From NCBI GenBank assembly GCA_963851415.1, contig CAWKPF010000002.1, forward strand, positions 4,030,001 through 4,094,000: a DNA stretch of 64,000 nt, read 5' to 3'. The stretch is from CAWKPF01 sp963851415. Its GTDB lineage: Bacteria; Acidobacteriota; Thermoanaerobaculia; Multivoradales; Multivoraceae. A program made the position numbers and the translations under genes. The notes under the pieces were generated by a model. The model ran no database searches. It had not been told where the DNA came from and was given only the letters and a program-made list of their open reading frames with translations. Shown one piece after another: positions 63,792-64,000 of the stretch; position 1 is the stretch's first letter, and every line of letters begins with the position of its first letter.

Positions 63792-64000
63792 TCCTGTTGC
63801 CGGCGATCGATCTGAGAGGCGGGCGGGTCGTTCGCCTGCTGCGCGGTGCCGATGAGGAGCGCACCGAGTACGACGTGGCTCCTCGAGAGGCACTGGAGCG
63901 CTATCTGGAGGCGGGTGCCGAGTGGGTGCACGTGGTCGATCTCGATGCTGCCTTCGGTGAGGCGCCCCAGCGGGGCCTGGTTGCCGAGCTGGTCGAGGCC
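63788..64000 (+). CDS. hisA: ProFAR isomerase, N-terminal part (runs off window)
   Basis: First 71 codons of the (beta/alpha)8 isomerase of histidine synthesis. LLPAIDLRGGRVVRLLRGAD has the catalytic Asp of strand 1 and the usual LxxG after it; YDVAPREALERYLEAGAEWV and HVVDLDAAFGEAPQRGLVAE follow as in HisA. In HisF the opening would read IPCLDV, so HisA is preferred. It continues past base 64000. Confidence 0.92.
   Translation, partial: MILLPAIDLRGGRVVRLLRGADEERTEYDVAPREALERYLEAGAEWVHVVDLDAAFGEAPQRGLVAELVEA

Overview
The window is GC-rich, densely coded bacterial chromosome. Gene content suggests a Gram-negative member of the Acidobacteriota or a neighbouring phylum: a PSCyt1/DUF1549 c-type cytochrome-like protein, a HEAT-repeat nucleotide-type transporter, large exported proteins without familiar names, a short HisG with HisZ, and Wzx/Wzz polysaccharide genes. 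This placement is an inference from gene types; no rRNA or other phylogenetic marker was compared.

Layout. (1) 1-10.6 kb is a worn accessory region. It holds the start of a Wzx flippase and a Wzz-like gene, then fragments: antiporter, SGNH hydrolase, three truncated IS91-type transposases on the minus strand, a frameshifted serine-recombinase unit, one apparently intact IS481-type element, a RelE/Phd toxin-antitoxin pair, and a PSCyt1/DUF1549 gene broken by a frameshift and an IS91 fragment. (2) 10.65-17.3 kb, minus strand: an NtrC-type regulator and its membrane histidine kinase, an exported M23 peptidase and an acyl-CoA synthetase. (3) 17.4-26.3 kb, plus strand: a tight run of transporter-HEAT, cNMP-binding protein, an exported phosphatase fused to a kinase-like domain, and a HerA-like ATPase, followed by an exported protein of unknown role. 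(4) 26.3-34.5 kb, mostly minus: an inverted-repeat element, amidase, Smr protein, a 1001-residue outer-membrane-type protein, NhaC antiporter and recA. (5) 34.6-41.5 kb: murB, a lipoprotein, a MoxR/DUF58/transglutaminase operon and a second lipoprotein. (6) 41.5-49.7 kb: a polysaccharide locus with four GT4 glycosyltransferases and a WcaJ-type priming transferase. (7) 49.7-56.4 kb: DUF177-rpmF-plsX-fabH-fabD-fabG-acpP-fabF, the fatty-acid synthesis cluster. (8) 56.4-64 kb: a leader region followed by aroDE-hisZ-hisG-hisD-hisC-hisB-hisH-hisA, mostly with overlapping start and stop codons.

The most interesting signal is the leader in front of aroDE-his. It has a near-consensus promoter, a 36-codon reading frame with a strong ribosome site that ends in two Trp codons followed by three closely spaced His codons, and two intrinsic-terminator hairpins. 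The second hairpin contains the ribosome site of aroDE. This fits one attenuator that senses both Trp and His and controls a fused shikimate/histidine operon. The second most interesting is the exported phosphatase-kinase fusion in its four-gene run.

No tRNA, rRNA or CRISPR array was seen.
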